From contig CM029650.1 of the NCBI GenBank assembly GCA_017311315.1, forward strand, positions 21,423,374 through 21,487,373: DNA of 64,000 nt. The letters are read 5' to 3'. The DNA is from Dendrocalamus latiflorus. Lineage: Eukaryota > Streptophyta > Magnoliopsida > Poales > Poaceae. The position numbers and the translations under genes were made by a program. The notes under the pieces are model-generated. The model was not told the origin of the DNA. It made no database searches and was given only the letters and a program-made list of their open reading frames with translations. Below, one piece after another: positions 23,592 to 35,717 of this stretch (the stretch's first letter is position 1; each line of letters starts with the position of its first letter).

Positions 23592-26500
23592 ATGGATCTC
23601 GCGTCGATGAAGCGGCGGGAGCTGCAGGCGCTCTGCAAGCGCCACGGCCTCGCCGCCGGCGGCTCCAACGCAGACCTCGTCGCCCGCCTCGCCGCCACGC
23701 TCTCGGTATGGATGCGCTCACTTATCTCGCCTCCCCGCTTCAGCTCTGTGTAGTGCCCACGCATGTCCATGCCACAACTGCTCGCGGAAATGCTCAGCTG
23801 GGCTAGTCGCTCGTGGTGCTGTTGCGTGTAGTTCGCGCATTTCAAATGTTTTGTGGAAATCGGTGGAGGAGACTGATCCTTGTGGTGTCTTGGGTTTGGT
23901 TGCTCGCCTTTGCAGGGGTGTGGCGGTCCGCAGGACAAGGTGGTCGGAGTGGTGGTGGGGAAGGGGTGCTTGAAGCGGACCGGCGGTGGTGCCAGCGGCG
24001 GGAGTTCCGGTGCGGCCAAGAACGTGACCTTTGTGTTGGAGGATGAGGCGGAGGTGGGGGTGAGGCGGAGAAGCCGGAGGCCCCGGGTGGTGTGGTCCCC
24101 GGTTGTTGCCAAGACAATGGGGAGGCGGAAGTCCGGAGAGATGCTTCCTGCCGCAGAAGCAAGCGGAGGGCGGCGTCAGCGGAAGGTTCTCCAGGGTGGT
24201 GGTGAACGTGCTGAAGAAGGTGTTGCTGGAGAGGCGGGCGCAGATGCTCCGGTGAGGAGGTTCACGAGGAATGCGGTTAACTCGGGGGCTGGTGGTGTAG
24301 CTGAGAGGGTTGCTCGAACTGGAAGTCGGAACAACTCTGCCAAGGCTGAGGAACACGGGGAGAAGCTTGGAGAAGCAGTTGATAGGAAGCGGAAGCGGCT
24401 CACCAGGGAGAATGCTGAGGATATAGTTGCCAGCGCGCACGTTGCAGATTCTCGTAGAAGCACGAGGTCGAGTGGTCTCCTGTCGGCGGCCGCTGTTGTT
24501 GTCGAGGGTAAGAGAAGCAGGAGGAAGGCAAAAGAAGAGGAACCTGCTGTGCAGAAGGATGCTCAGGTGGAAGTGTCTGCTAGGACCGCAAGATCAAGAT
24601 CGGTAGCAGCTGCTGTGGTGTCTCCCACTGTCGTTGAGAAGAAGAGGAGGAGGAAGACTGACGATGTGCACTCGGATGGTGTGCTGCTTGCAGTTCCAGA
24701 GGTGCCTGTAAACGATGCTCCTGTTACCAGGGGCTTGAGGAATAGAGCTGTTCAGGTTAATGACAGTGTGGTGGAGGACGCTCACGCTGGCAAGAAACTG
24801 GAAAATAAGGGGCAACCCAGCAGACCAGCTGCTCGCAGGCATCAACAGCCTCCATCTTCTGTAGGGGAAGGAGCTCAAGAACAGGTTGCTGCTCCCTCTA
24901 AGGGCCCCCCGCTGAGACGATCGAGGCGAAACCATTCCGAGGCCAACGAATTGTTGTCAAATAATAACACAGCTTCAGAAACCAACAACTGGAGTAGGGC
25001 ACCAGTGGAGGCCAATGACTTGAAGTTAACTCGGCGGTTGGCGCGCAATGCTTCCAAGGACAGCATAGAAGATGGTGTGGCAGAGGAAGACGGACATTTG
25101 GGTTTCACAAAGAGGAACACTAGGAGCGACAGGGCTAAGGTAGCTGAAAACGTTGGTGAGGTCTCGTTTCCTGATAGCAGTGGTAAGGCTTCAGCGATAG
25201 AGATGCAACTAGAAGTAATTGAGCCTGTGAGAAGATCGAGACGGAAATCTGTTGTTCCTAGAGGTCAGGGGTTTCAAAATGTTATGGGTGAAGATGTGGA
25301 GAAGCAACCGGTAGTGAAGGAACCTGTTAGGCGATCAACACGGAAATATGTTGTCCCGGCTATGCTTGAGAAAGAGAGGAAGGGTCTCACTGCAGAAATG
25401 ATTCCTGAAGCACAAGTTGGGAGATCGACGCGGAAATCTGTACTTCCTAATATGCTCGATAATGAGAACAGGGATCACTGCGAAAGAAGTGAGGATTTTC
25501 AATGTGCTAAGGGTGAAGATGTGGAGAAGCTACCAGCAGTACAGAAACCTGTTAGGCGATCAACACGAAAATCTGTTGTCCCGACTATGCTTGAGAAAGA
25601 GATGAAGGGTATACCTGCAGAAACGAATCCTGAAGCACATGCTAGGAGATCAATGAGGAAATCTGTTCTTCCTAATATGCTGAAAAATGAGAACAAGAAT
25701 CATGGTGAAATGGTCAGAAGTGAGGATTTTCAATGTGCTAAGGGTGGAGGTGTGGAGAAACAACTAGAAGTGAAGGAACCTGCTAGGCAATCAACATGTA
25801 AATCTGTTGCCCCAGCCGTGCTTGAGAAAGAGAATACGGGTTTACAGGAAGAAAAGAACTCAGAAATTGCTGTGAGATCAATCCATAAATCTGTTGCTCC
25901 TAATGCGGTTGATAAGGAGAACGTGGATCACAGTGAAATGGTCAGAAGGAAAGAGTCAAGAGTTCGAACAGGAGTCCAATTTGCAGCACCTGCAATTGAA
26001 GTGGATACATCAGAAAATAAACTGCAGGTAGAAGTGGTTATGCAGAATGATGAAGGTCTACGACGGCCAACACAAAGATCTTCAAAACATAATTTATCTG
26101 GTAACAATGCACGTCCTGGTGAAGACCAGTATATATCACGTGACAGAGTTGGTGAAGGTGGCTTGAAATTGAGAAAACGCAGAAGAACTTCAATGGAACT
26201 GTCATGTTCATCCAGTAACTCCTTGAATACAGAGGTTTTTGATGGGCAGAAATCCAAGAAGCAGCAGAAGGCACAAACTCCAAAGAAAATGAATAGCATA
26301 GAGGATGATCATGAGAAGCTAGTGAGATCACAGCAGCAATCAAAGCCCAGAACTTCAAAGGGAAGGCCTGCAAAGAGGAGGAGAACATCTGCTTTGCAAG
26401 AAGTGATGTCAGTTGAAGAGTCAAAAGCTGATGACATGGTTATTAGGGAAGCAACACAGGATGAAGTTACCAATGGATATAGTGAGGAGTTCAGTAGCAG

Positions 26501-29500
26501 CATTCAAGAAAATAGTCAGGATAATGCCACAGGAGAAGAGTTCCCTTCAGCTCCATTGCTTGGGACATTACCTGAAGAGACTTGCAGAGTGCAGAGTGTG
26601 AATGAGGATATACATGGGTCGGAATCTGGTGATTTGGACAAAAGCGGTCAGAATCCAGAAATTTGCCACCCGGGTGCAACAGAAAGTACACATCAGTGTG
26701 AGCAAGCTCAGGAACATGGTGACTTTCAAAACGACAATAGCCATTTATCTGAAGTAAGATTGGGGGAGTTGGATCAATCATCAAGTATCGCAGAACTAGT
26801 CCCACATGCTGGTATTCTTTCAGAGAACAAAACATTGTTGGATAAGGGCGAGGTTGACTGGGGTGCCCAGGTCATGCAAACTTTGAAAGCTGTTTCCTCT
26901 GAAGATGGTTTGGGGGCTTTAAATAAATCAGCAGGTATTGCACAAGAAATTAGATCGACCACCGCTGTACTCATTTTGGAGGCTGAAGCTCCAGTAGATG
27001 AGGGGGTGAATAACAATGGCATGGATAGCACTGTCGGTATTCAAGATGTGGGCGTTGTTTCGCTGGAACAACTTCTTGGGGCCTCAGATAAATTGCAGAT
27101 TGTTGATGAAGTAGCTCAATGTACTCGTGATGCACTAGTTATGGAAAATGACTCTCGTGTTTGTGATGGTGCTAACTGGATTGATATCAAGGGTACCAAG
27201 GGCATTGAAAATGGGGAGATTGCTTTGTCTAATGATAGTCTTGAAGCTTTTAAATCAATAACCGTTGCAGAAGAGGTTCCATCTTGCACTGTAGCTGGTT
27301 TTTTGGATGATGGTACACCGGCCAAGGAGGAGATTGGCATAAAGAACAATGAAGCTTCTTTGTCGTTAGTTGATACAGGTTCACGTGGAAATGAATCAGA
27401 TGGGCAGCCAACCAAATCTCTTGAAGTGTCGTTGCTCGAGTTCAATCCAAACTATTTACCTACTTTTAATGCCGAGACAGAAAAACAATCCAATGAAGGT
27501 ACTTTTTCTCGTTTTTCTTTTTAATTCTTTTGAATTAATTACAGATGATTTGCAAATAGGGAGTGCTAATGTAGATCATGTTCACATGCCAGGTTGTGTT
27601 GCAGAAGTTGCTTCACAATTTTTGTCTCACTGTGATGACACCACTATAACAGTAACAAAATATGAATTTGCTTGGCAAGAAGATATTCAAGGTGTGAGCA
27701 CAGATGGTAATCTATTTAAGTTTCAAATTTATAAGATTTAGCCATGGATATCTCTGTTTGTTGTTAATTTATTACCTGTGTTGCCAAGTTCATAGGCTTT
27801 TGTATTTCAATGAGGTTAATTTTATCTGTTGCAGCCAAATATCATCAACCTTCTTCTGACAGAACTAATTGTAATGGCTTCTCAATCTTCTCTGGAAGCT
27901 CGGAAACTGGTAGACAACTACTTCACTGAGTTTTGTTACTTTGTAATTAGCTTTAGTCATTACAATTGTTGCAAGATCGTCGATATACTGAAGCAAGACT
28001 TGGCCCTTACAAAATCTCCAGATGCTGTGCCAATTGATTTCACTATCGGAGATCATGAGGAAAAATATCCAGCGAGCCCTGTATCCGATAAAAATAAAGT
28101 CGGCAGGGAAGCAAACGCAAATGAGTCTGCAGAAAAGACCTTAGCTGACATCATACCTGTTGTTCTCCACACCAAAGATCTGCAACACGATCACGATCAT
28201 GCACCTGGAAAGCTGGTTGATATACTAGTTAAAGAGACTGGTAAAGGTACGATGGCCTCAATCCTATGTCCATGACTTGTTACTGTTCTGCAAGATGATG
28301 CTCGAAGTTGCATCATCCACACCATGCTTTATTTATCAATTTGTTAAACATGTGAGTTCACCTATGTCAATGGGTTGATACTTGTATTTTTAATCCTTTA
28401 CCATTGTAGCAGCCCTTTCCATTTTGCTGTGCCTCAACCACTAGCCCATTGTCATTTGTTCTGGATTTAATTATTCTAACCTATTTTCTTTTGTATTTCA
28501 ACACAGCTTCTGGTTCGGACGTAAATTCTCACCAATGCATTTTCCCTACTGAACGTGATGAATCTGGTCAGTAACATTTCTCTTTTAATACCATCATAAT
28601 GTTGCACAGCTGCTAAACCTGTATAGCTCAATTTCTCTACCCATATCAGATAATAGACAAGTTCACAGTGATACAGTTGCTGAAAAAAGCATCGAAGATG
28701 CTGCTTTGGTTAAATGTCTAAGCAATGATAAGGAAGAGAGCTCTCTTTCTACAACATTGCATGTGGAAGGCGCTACTGAGGATAAAAGTATGTTTCCAAT
28801 ACTAAGTGATGTTGAGGGGATCTCGTCAGATGGAAGAGATTTGTCATTTGGTCTGAAGTTTCTATTTGCAGAAGAGGACAAAGAAAGCTATTTGATAAAT
28901 GATGAAAATACTGCTGTAAAAGTTGACTGTGGGAACAAGTCCATTGACTGCAAAACTCCTAGTTTCTATCCGGGATCAGATTGCTGTCTTGAAGATGACG
29001 ATGTTCAACTTATTGGAGGTGATGCTGATAAGAAACTAGATGTGGAGCAGGGTGTTGCAGAAGAAGGTATGAATCCACCATACAATTTTTGGATACTAAT
29101 TGGTCTGCTGTAGTTTATTTTAATATTATACTCTTCACGCAGAATGTATTGCTGAGGACAAAAGCATGCTCTCGACACTCAGTGATGTTGACGTCTGCTC
29201 ATCAGATGGAAGACATCCCTTGTTTGGTCAAAAGGCTCTTTTTGCAGAAGAGCGCACAGGAAGCTATTTAACAAATGATGCATGTGTTGCTGCCGAAATT
29301 GACTGCAAAAAGAAGTTAGGTGATGAAATTGTCAGTGTTTATCTGGAATCAAATTGTAGCCTTGAAGAAAAGGATGTGGGGCTTGTTGCAGATAATCCTG
29401 ATAATAAGCTAGCTATGGAGCAGGTCCAGCAGGATGATGTACAAGAAGGTAAGGATCCATTATGTAATCTTTAAATAATGAGTTCCGTTGCAATATTAAG

Positions 29501-32500
29501 CTATATGTCGTTTGAGAGGAATGCATAATGTGTCAGGTACCCTCGAGAAGACTTCACTAGGTTCAGCAACACCGGAGTATAAACATGAATGTGGTTTACC
29601 TGAGGAGGCACTACTGCACTCAATGCAGAATGAGAGGTGTTCATCAAGTGCTGAGCAATCACCATTTGGTCTACAGTCCCTGTTCTCGCAGGAAAGCCTA
29701 GAAGAATCCATGGAATATGGTGCCCTTGCTTTTGCAACAGTTTATGCTAAAAGTGGAGTTGATGAATCAAAAGATTGCCATGTGAAATGCAGAGTTGAAA
29801 AAAATCCTGTGTCAGGATCTGTTCCAGAGCATGACACTTATGCAGCTTCTAAAAATGGAGATTGTATGTATACTTCCCAGCAAGATAATGAAAAAGAAGG
29901 TATAGAATATCATATTCCTTTTGTTCTTTTGTTGAATTTATCGTAATTTTCTTGCAACATATAGGTTATGATGTATTCTGGTATTTGAATGGTACCTACA
30001 TGAACTGAATGATACTGTGTTTCTTAGGATTACCAAAGTCTAGCCAAGAAGAACAGGTTGCATCTGATCAGTTAGGTTTGTTGGAGGCTGCAAATTGCAT
30101 GACGGAGTAAGTGCATTCTTTTAGAATCGCTAAAAGTACATATTTTATGAAAATGCTATGTGTTTGATCGTTTTAAGATGGAAATCCCAATTCACAGGGA
30201 GGCTAATTCTGAGGAAGTGGCCTGTGAGGATGAAGAAAATAGGAAGCCTGTGCATTCTATAGACATTAATTCTTCATGTGAAAAATTAGATGCCAATGGA
30301 CTTGGTAAGCCTATATTGATTTTAAATATTCAATTACTCTTAACTAGGAAAGTACTTTTCATATCTTTATTGTTTCATCAGGAGATTAGTGGACTCTTGT
30401 CAGAGTCAGACTAATATCATTCTCCTATATGTGTTGACAATGACAAACTGTTTTTTAATCATCTACTGCAGCTGAGCACGCTTCTGATATTAGTGATGCT
30501 CTATTGAGCAGCTCACTGATTGCTCCTGCCAATGACAATGATGAAGTACATCTGAGTTCTAGTCAGTCTCAATTAGAACCAACTGCTTTATTGGACGAAC
30601 CGATAGGGTGTTTCAATACTGAAAAGCTGCATCAGGGTTTCAAACAGCAATGCCACAAGGAAGAACATGCTTCTGGGGCCCGCACAAGTCATATGATTGA
30701 AGCTGCCACTACTAATGACTTAGAAAGTGGAATGAGTCCGCTCCCAGCTGAAGAAAGATCAAATTTGCGAGATGAGCAGCTTAACTCCAAGCTGAAGGGC
30801 ACAGAAGTTGTGGAATCTGGCGTTAGCTGTGATAAACACGTTAGTAACACTTTGGAGTTTGGATCTGCCGTGGACAGTGTTGGTAAAAGAACTCCATCTG
30901 ATTCCACTTTACCAAAAGATTCTTCTATGGATCATTACCAGCAACAGGAGCCTTCAAATGGCTTTTCAGTAGAAAAATCTCCTGAAGAGTGTGCTATGTG
31001 TTGGGAGAACAGTGTTTCAAGAGCAGGAGGTCAGTAACTCAGTATTATCTATAAACTCTAGTAACCTTCTTTTCATGACTTCTTGTACCATTGCTTTTGA
31101 AGTAATACATATTTGTTCAGATTATGTCCCAGGTACCATTGAGAAGCCTTGGTTCGATTTGGCAACTCCGGATTGTAAGCATGAAGGTGCTATGTCTGAG
31201 GAAGCAGTGCACTCATTGAAGAATGATACTGGAAGAAATTCATCAAATCTCAAACAATCACCCATTGGGTTACAGTTCCTGTTCTCAGAGGAAAATATGG
31301 AAGGATCTGACACACATGATGCTCTTGCGTTTCCAAGTGCTGAAAACGGAGTAGATGAATCAAATGTTTGCCATTTTGAATGCCCAGTTGAAAATATTGT
31401 TTCTTCAGAACCTGTTTCATATCAAGGCTCTGATGAAGACTTAAGCAGAGTTAAAGAAAATGGGGATTGCATGTTTTCATCCCAGCAAGATAATGTACAA
31501 GAAGGTATAGCTTTATCTTTTTTTTTTTGACAGACTTCTGTTGTAGAATATCGTATTCTTATTGTCCCTCTGTTAAATCTTTCCACATTTTCTGTGCAAT
31601 ACAAGAACTGAAAGATACTGTATTTCTAGGATTTTCGAAGTCCAGCCATGAAAAAGATTGGGTTGCATCTGTCCAGTTGGATTCATCAGAGGATGTGAGT
31701 CACATAGAAAGGTAATTCTATTTCGGATTTCTAGAAGTAAAGAAATGATGAACAATACGTGGTTACTCTTTTAAAAATGGAAAGTCTAATTTACAGGGAG
31801 ATTATTGCTGAGGAGGTGGTCTGCAAGGAGGAAGAGAAAGGGGAGTTAAAGCCTTGTTCAGCTATTGATAACGCCCATGAAAGATCACATGTCGATGAGC
31901 CTGGTAAGCCTCACTTGATTGCTCTTGATTTTACAGATTTAGTTACGCTTCTAAGAAAGCTTTGTGTTTGTGATATCTATGTTGTTTATTAATTCAGAGA
32001 CAAGTGTTGTCTTTTACTTGTCAAACCATAGTAGCATGGTTCTATCTGTCCTTGGGCTAATCTGTACATCTTCTATCGCAGCTGAACATGCTTCTGGTGT
32101 TGGTGGAACTCAATACTGCAGTTCATGGAGCACTCCTATTTGCGATGAAGTACATTTGAGTTCTAATTCTTCACAATTAGAATCAGTGGACGCTTTGGAT
32201 AATCTTATAGCATTTTCCAATACTGAAGTGCTCCATCAGGATCGTAAAGAGGAATGCAATGAACAAAACGAACATCAAGTCACTCCAGACATCCCTGCAC
32301 ATTGCACGTCCGAAGCTGCACTAGTTGAAGGATCAGAAAATGGAATAACTCTGCTACCAGCTGCAGAAACGTCAGTATTGCCAGATAAGCAGCTTAACAC
32401 CAAGCTGGAGGGCGATGAGATTGTTGTAGGATCAGGTCAGTATTTCTGATGACTTGTTTAGAATTTTGACACATGGACTTGTTTAATTCCTTGGTATAAG

Positions 32501-33659
32501 ATATGCTTTGTATCTAGCCTCATTACTCACTCTTTTACGTCAGGCATTTGTCAAACTGGAGATGAAATTAGCACCAAGCTCCTGAGTTTCAATACTAAGG
32601 TGCTCCATCAGGATCATAAAGAGGAATGCAATGAACACAATGAGGACCAAGTCACTCCAGACATCCCTGCAAGTGACATGTCTGAACCTGCACCGATCGA
32701 AGGGTCAGAAAGTGGAACGGTGCTGCTCCCAGCTGCAGAAACATCAGCATTGCCAGATGAGCAGCTTGACCCTAAGCTGGAGGGCAATGAAGTTGTGGAA
32801 CACAGCCTTAGCTGCAATAAAGACACTACCAGCATTTCTGATACTGGATCTGTGGAGAACAACAATCTATCTAGGTTGTCCAAAGACTCTTATATGGATT
32901 CTTGCCATGAACAGCAGATTCCAAATGACCTATCTGCACCTAAATCTCTCGAAGAACCTGCAGTTTGTCAGGATGACACTGTTCACACGGATTGTCTCCA
33001 TGAACAGGAGCTTCTAAGTGACACATCTGCACCTAAATCTCCCAATGAATCTGCAATTTATCGGGATGACAGTGTTCATATGGCCTGTTTCCATGAACAG
33101 CAGCTTCCAGGTGACCCATCTGCGCGTAAATCTCCCGATGAGTCTGCAATTTGCCGGGATGACAGTGTTCATATGGATTGTTTCCATGAACAAGAGCTTC
33201 CAAGTGACGTATCTGCACCTAAATCTCCCGAAGGATCCGCAATTTGTCGTGATGACGGTGTTTCGGAATCAGCAGGTCAGTATTGTTCATAACAATAGTT
33301 TATGCTTCTTTCGACACGAAAACTTCATTAATCCCTGACTATTGTGCCTCCTGACTCCACTTTTCGCCTCAGGACTCTGCCAAACTAGCGGGCGAAGGCG
33401 TGTAGACGAAATCAGCACTAAACTGCTGGGTTTCAAAATTTCCAGCGCGGTTAAAGGAAGCTACATAGCTATGAAAGCCCCCACCACGAAGCAAAGGGAC
33501 AACCTGAACCAGCCTGCACTTGCCTTGCTCAGGAACAGGGAGAACACACCTGCCGCTAAAACGGACCGTCCTGGCAAGCCGGTCCCTGATCGCTCGGCCG
33601 CGAAGAACTCATCGAGACGAGCGCTGCAGACCATCAGCGGAAGACCGAGGGACCTCTGA
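23592..33659 (+). CDS. Large SAP-domain protein, 18 exons
   Basis: Exons: 23592-23705, 23916-27498, 27545-27691, 27835-27909, 27998-28240, 28507-28566, 28650-29066, 29143-29448, 29537-29899, 30028-30106, 30198-30304, 30472-31029, 31133-31504, 31630-31711, 31797-31903, 32082-32435, 32544-33275, 33373-33659. They sum to 7,986 nt (about 2,661 residues) with consistent phases. The start is the ATG giving MDLASMKRRELQALCKRHGL, a SAP DNA-binding helix pair (residues 1-38). Next come a KKVTF-like block, many RRSRR/RSTRK basic motifs, two KEN motifs (possible APC/C degrons) and acidic repeats. The tail is basic, ending RALQTISGRPRDL. A nuclear, chromatin-associated, cell-cycle role is inferred; I do not recognise a named orthologue. 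Least certain: the ends of exons 3 and 5, the weak acceptor of exon 5, and exon 13, which could start at 31121. Later introns are mostly phase 1. Confidence 0.85.
25225..25980 (+). repeat. Three 75-residue repeats in exon 2
   Basis: Units start near 25324, 25549 and 25780, after a partial unit at 25225. Each has a VRRSTRKSVVP-type motif, a LEKE...G segment, a second RSTRKSVLPN motif, and, in the first two, a NEN..H...SEDFQCAKG tail. The third unit has drifted and contains both KEN motifs. They look like an in-frame tandem expansion of a basic, probably nucleic-acid- or chromatin-contacting, segment. Confidence 0.8.
28650..29448 (+). repeat. Tandemly duplicated exons 7 and 8
   Basis: Both exons encode the same order of motifs: EDKSM..LSDV, SSDGR, FG.K.LFAEE, SYL.ND, a Cys-containing DC.K and C.LE.KDV segment, and an ME/VEQ tail before a phase-1 donor after GAAG. 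The core FG...LF..E also recurs in exons 9 and 13, which suggests all four derive from one ancestral exon. Confidence 0.75.
29537..32435 (+). repeat. Tandem duplication of a four-exon block
   Basis: Exons 9-12 and exons 13-16 correspond one to one. Lengths are 363/372, 79/82, 107/107 and 558/354 nt, with the same phases, including the phase-2 junction within each block. Matching motifs are GTLEK/GTIEK, PKSSQE/SKSSHE, EANSEEVACE/EIIAEEVVCK and AEHAS/AEHAS. Intron lengths are also similar, so the whole genomic block was copied. Confidence 0.85.
32906..33275 (+). repeat. Four 93-bp (31-residue) tandem repeats in exon 17
   Basis: Units start at 32906, 32999, 33092 and 33185. Each encodes HEQ.L..D.SA.KSP.ESAI.RDDSVH.DC or a close variant. 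A single related unit (HYQQQEPSNGFSVEKSPEEC) closes exon 12 near 30,930-31,020, indicating where the expansion came from. Confidence 0.85.
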
Positions 33660-33816
33660 TGGGCGGGAGGCTGTACTCCTTGGTTGACATCTCGCGTTCG
33701 CTCGTCAACCTTTGGTTGATGGGCAGGAGCGTAACTGACCGAAAACGACCGGTAGATTCTGTTCCCGCTGTGTGCTGCTCTGCTGTGTAGTGACGACTGA
33801 CGAAGTGGCTCTGTGT

Positions 33817-33909
33817 ATTTGTTGTCTTCAGTATTTAGTGTGGTTTGTCCATGATAGTTGTGCATTTGTTGTCTTCAGTATTTAGTGTGTGCGTCCATGA
33901 TAGTTGTGA
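33817..33909. repeat. 47-bp direct repeat in the probable 3' UTR
   Basis: Two near-identical units beginning ATTTGTTGTCTTCAGTATTT start at 33817 and 33864, some 160 bases after the stop codon of the SAP-domain gene. Confidence 0.7.
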
Positions 33910-34182
33910 TAAATTTGATGCGGTTGACAAAAAAAAAACATTGACCTGGTGTTGGATTTCTTTTGTAATTCTGGTAGCATGAACAAAATTGGCTGTTCTG
34001 ATTTGCGCTATTAATGTACCCGTGTTTGTGAGCAACTTAATGTCTGCAGTATACTGTCTGTTGCCACACCCCTTGTTGCTAGTGTATGTATGCTTTTCAG
34101 GGTTGAAGTTGCCTCTCGTTACCGATTATGTTAGGATGCGATTATGTGCTGAGCTTAGGATGTGATTTTGTGCTGCGCTTAA

Positions 34183-34457
34183 GGATCTATTCATATTGGT
34201 TGTGATTGATGTTTTTGACCAAAAATAAAAAGCAGTCACTAAAAAAAGTGATTTTTAGAAAGAGAGATGAGCGATGAGGAAAGTAATGAAGAGATATGCA
34301 CGTGAGGCGGGAGCGAGATGAGTGAGGTATGTGATGCGTTTATAACCCTTGTCTTATTCTTAGAGCTAGATATGAATGAGAAGTGGGAAAGTTGTTTTGA
34401 GAAGATGTTCGGTTTAGATTAAGCGGAAGCTAGAAACAAAAGTCTATAAATAGACCC
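34183..34457. mobile_element. Tourist-like MITE
   Basis: Ends GGATCTATTCATA and its near-inverse TATAAATAGACCC are flanked by TAA on both sides (34180-34182 and 34458-34460). A diverged relative lies at about 44705-44960. Confidence 0.65.
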
Positions 34458-34663
34458 TAATTTGCCGATCGATAGATAGATGGATCCTTTGCCTTCCATG
34501 CACGCTCGCACGTGCGTACGCGGCTCACGTATGTTTCGATTCGATTCAATTCCCACGTACGTCACCGGTTTAACTCATCAATCGATGCATCACATGCACT
34601 CATGCCCTCCTCTGCATAAACCTTGCACCCGCTGAATCACGTACTCATCTCTCAATCGAAACA

Positions 34664-34935
34664 ATGGCGCCCGTACTCATCTCGCCGTCGCCGCCCTGGT
34701 GCTGCTCGTCGCCCCTCCCGCTCCAGCACTCGCCCTCGACGACGGTTAGGGCGTCGGCGGGAGGACGGAGTGCTGGGGCGCGCTGACGGAGCTGCGGTCG
34801 TGCACCGACGAGATCTTGCTCTTCTCCCTCAACGCCGCCGGCTGCTGCCGCGCCATGCTCACCGTCACGCGGCACTGCTGGCCCGCCATGCTCGCCTCCG
34901 TCGGCTTCACCGCCGAGGAGGCCGACGTTGCGTAG
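34664..34935 (+). pseudogene. Egg-cell-secreted (EC1-like, prolamin-like domain) pseudogene
   Basis: The conserved frame reads a hydrophobic signal-peptide-like segment (LAVAALVLLVAPPAPALA), then TECWGALTELRSC, GCCRAM, and RHCWPAMLASVGFTAEEADV. This is the cysteine-rich pattern of EC1/ECA1 proteins, which egg cells secrete to activate sperm at fertilisation. Three lesions break it: the ATG is in a different frame from the domain (frameshift within the first codons), a TAG lies at 34747-34749, and a TAG at 34933-34935 removes the final Cys-containing segment. Family genes are usually single-exon and slightly longer, so this is a recent-looking dead copy. Confidence 0.8.
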
Positions 34936-35447
34936 TAATTTGTTCTGTCCGCCTCTCTTGTCATTTGTTCTCTCTATCTATCGCTCGACGGAATCATATT
35001 CTAAGGCCCATCACTCCCTTTTTGTTACTCATGTTTCGCTGGGCTCTATAATTAATTGCTTGAGTTCCTTAAAAAAAGAAGAAGAAGATGGTTTTCGTGT
35101 CCTTTCTCTCCGGTACAACGGAAGGGGTATCTGTACCACAGCTTCGATAATCCGCCGAAAATCGTTCCTACCGGGCAACCCGGTTAAAGTATAAATTGAC
35201 CTTAAATATTTCGGATTTAAAGCGATTTATTACGACTTAGACCGATTTGTGGTTGATTTTTTATTTATACTTTAAAATTTATTTGAAATTTTTGTCCTAA
35301 AAACTGCCGAAATTTTTAGAAAATCGGTACAACCGGATCCCCGTAAAAATTCCAAACCGGTTATTAAAATCCTGATCCGTATGATCAATGGCTAGTTCAA
35401 CCGGTATGGTAACATCTCATTTTTAAACCCTAAGAATGACTATAGTA
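34936..35447. other. Unassigned sequence
   Basis: The sequence at 35,080-35,400 contains repeated ACCGG and AACCGG words and looks repetitive, but no element boundary was found. Confidence 0.3.
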
Positions 35448-35715
35448 CTCCCCCGTACCCTTCCCATCCCGTAATATAAGTTCTTATTTTTGGAAAACTT
35501 CGTCTCATAATATAGGTTTATTACAGAGACCAAAGATAAAGTTATTATAATATTTTCATTATATACCATACTTTATGCTGAAAGAATGAGTGAATAATTG
35601 TAGTATAGAATTTAATTAGGTATACATAGTCTAATAGTATTAACTTTATCATAAATTTAATGTCACCTTGGTCTATGCATATGGACTTTTGACTTACATT
35701 ACATGATGGATGGAG
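35448..35715. mobile_element. Stowaway MITE
   Basis: It begins CTCCCCCGTACCC and ends GATGGATGGAG, with the TA target duplicated at 35446-35447 and 35716-35717. These are the Stowaway (Tc1/mariner) features. The interior is AT-rich. Confidence 0.8.
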
Positions 35716-35717
35716 TA

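Noticed and set aside
23216..24440. Minus-strand frames of 240-298 codons opposite the first exons of the SAP gene
   Set aside because: Shadow frames of GC-rich coding sequence on the other strand.
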